A DNA stretch of 5,953 nt from Deltaproteobacteria bacterium. Its GTDB lineage: Bacteria > Desulfobacterota > Desulfobacteria > Desulfobacterales > UBA11574. The translations under genes were made by a program, and so were the position numbers. A model generated the notes under the pieces. The model saw nothing but the letters and a program-made list of their open reading frames with translations. It was not told where the DNA came from and did no database searches. Each line of letters starts with the position of its first letter. The stretch's first letter is position 1. This document shows, piece by piece, positions 5,426-5,953 of this stretch. Location: NCBI GenBank assembly GCA_019313505.1, contig JAFDBA010000147.1:1-5953 (forward strand). The letters run 5' to 3'.

Positions 5426-5740
5426 ATGTTGAATATAATTAAAAAATCCATGTTAACCGGTATCGGCCTTGCTTTAATCGCAAAGGATGAGGTTGAAGAT
5501 TTGGCCAAAGAGCTTGTAAATAAGGGCAAAATGACTGAAAATGAAGGGACGAAGTTTTTGGAAGATCTTCAGAAAAGGTATGAAGAAACCCAAAAGAAGC
5601 TTGAAGAAAGGGTACAAGAGACCGTTAAAGATTTTATGAAAAAGGCGGATGTTGTAACCGGAGACGAATTGAAGGGATTGAAAAAGGAGATAAGGGAGCT
5701 CAAAAAAGTGATTAGCAAGGGCACGGACGCAGTTAAATAA
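5426..5740 (+). CDS. Small phasin-family / PHA-synthesis-regulator-like coiled-coil protein
   Basis: This 104-aa protein has a short hydrophobic N-terminal helix (LTGIGLALIAKDEVEDLAKE, from residue 10). A KGKMTENEG turn follows at about 33-41. The rest is a long, charged coiled coil (about 43-103) rich in Lys and Glu. This pattern is that of the short 'polyhydroxyalkanoate synthesis regulator phasin' family (PhaF/PhaI-like, COG3937 style). Members of this group often occur without PHA genes, so a role on granules is not assured here; a membrane- or lipid-associated scaffold is equally plausible. ATG 5426 has a strong ribosome-binding site (AAGGGGG at 5413-5419, 6 nt upstream). The UbiB-like kinase gene starts 36 bp after its stop, suggesting one operon and a shared function, which is inference. 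Confidence 0.8.
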   Translation: MLNIIKKSMLTGIGLALIAKDEVEDLAKELVNKGKMTENEGTKFLEDLQKRYEETQKKLEERVQETVKDFMKKADVVTGDELKGLKKEIRELKKVISKGTDAVK

Positions 5741-5776
5741 AGCGCCCTTTCTCAAACATAACAATATTCTTGCCAA

Positions 5777-5953
5777 ATGCTTAGTATAAGAAAAATAGGC
5801 GTGGTCGGCCGAACATACCGCCATCTTGCTCGTTATCGTCAGATCTTAACGGTTTTTTTTAAGTATGGCTTTGGAGATCTGGTAGAACTTTTAAAGATAG
5901 AGCAGTACATTGAAATCGGTCTTCAGCTAATTTCAAAAAATCGGCGCAGCCGT
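5777..5953 (+). CDS. UbiB/AarF (ABC1) family protein kinase-like, N-terminal part (3' truncated by window edge)
   Basis: The frame from ATG 5777 stays open to the right edge, giving 59 residues. They begin MLSIRKIGVVGRTYRHLARY and include RYRQILTVFFKYGFGDLVEL (about 19-38) and a final basic stretch (KNRRSR). This is the characteristic N-terminal extension of UbiB/AarF/ABC1 atypical kinases, where a RYRQI...YGFGDL segment precedes the KxGQ motif and kinase fold; those later motifs lie beyond the window. The family supports isoprenoid-quinone biosynthesis as an ATPase/kinase-like factor; in an anaerobe the quinone would probably be menaquinone. An in-frame stop at 5759-5761 limits the start to this ATG, although there is no clear ribosome-binding site, so translation may be coupled to the phasin gene 36 bp upstream. 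Confidence 0.82.
   Translation, partial: MLSIRKIGVVGRTYRHLARYRQILTVFFKYGFGDLVELLKIEQYIEIGLQLISKNRRSR

Noticed and set aside
5194..5442. 82-aa plus-strand frame upstream of the phasin gene
   Set aside because: It runs through the interspersed repeat, giving an FTTKAQRHE-type peptide known as a product of translating such repeats. It also overlaps the well-supported phasin start in another frame.

Overview
The window looks like a chromosomal segment of a Gram-negative anaerobe, most likely a sulfate-reducing Desulfobacterota (Desulfobacterales-like). This is an inference from gene content and protein style: a CooC-type CO dehydrogenase maturation ATPase, an RND/MMPL exporter next to an MlaA outer-membrane lipoprotein, and a short phasin-like protein next to a UbiB/AarF kinase. 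Base composition leans moderately towards A+T. No rRNA, tRNA, CRISPR array, integrase or transposase gene was seen.

Left, plus strand (1-2178): the C-terminal part of an RND/MMPL-family membrane transporter runs in from the left edge. It is followed after 21 bp by mlaA, an outer-membrane lipoprotein of phospholipid trafficking; the two probably form one envelope-lipid transport operon. A 158-bp spacer dense in small dyads then precedes an unrecognised 126-aa reading frame.

Middle, minus strand (2340-5064): transcription runs right to left through cooC (CODH nickel-insertion ATPase), prmA (ribosomal protein L11 methyltransferase; 20 bp after cooC, with no good ATG start) and, after a 227-bp repeat-filled gap, a metallo-beta-lactamase-fold hydrolase. 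The gap holds a palindromic interspersed repeat into which a second, GC-rich palindrome seems to have inserted, leaving an 11-bp direct duplication. A perfect 29-bp part of the first repeat recurs in the same orientation upstream of cooC, so direct repeats bracket the cooC-prmA pair.

Right, plus strand (5426-5953): a small phasin-like coiled-coil protein, then, 36 bp later, the first 59 codons of a UbiB/AarF (ABC1) family kinase cut by the right edge. The 361-bp divergent region between cooC and the phasin gene contains the second repeat copy and presumably both promoters.

No clearly new defence or biosynthetic system is visible. The best leads are the nested repeat with its apparent target duplication, the direct repeats around cooC-prmA, the orphan 126-aa frame with its structured leader, and the unresolved prmA start.
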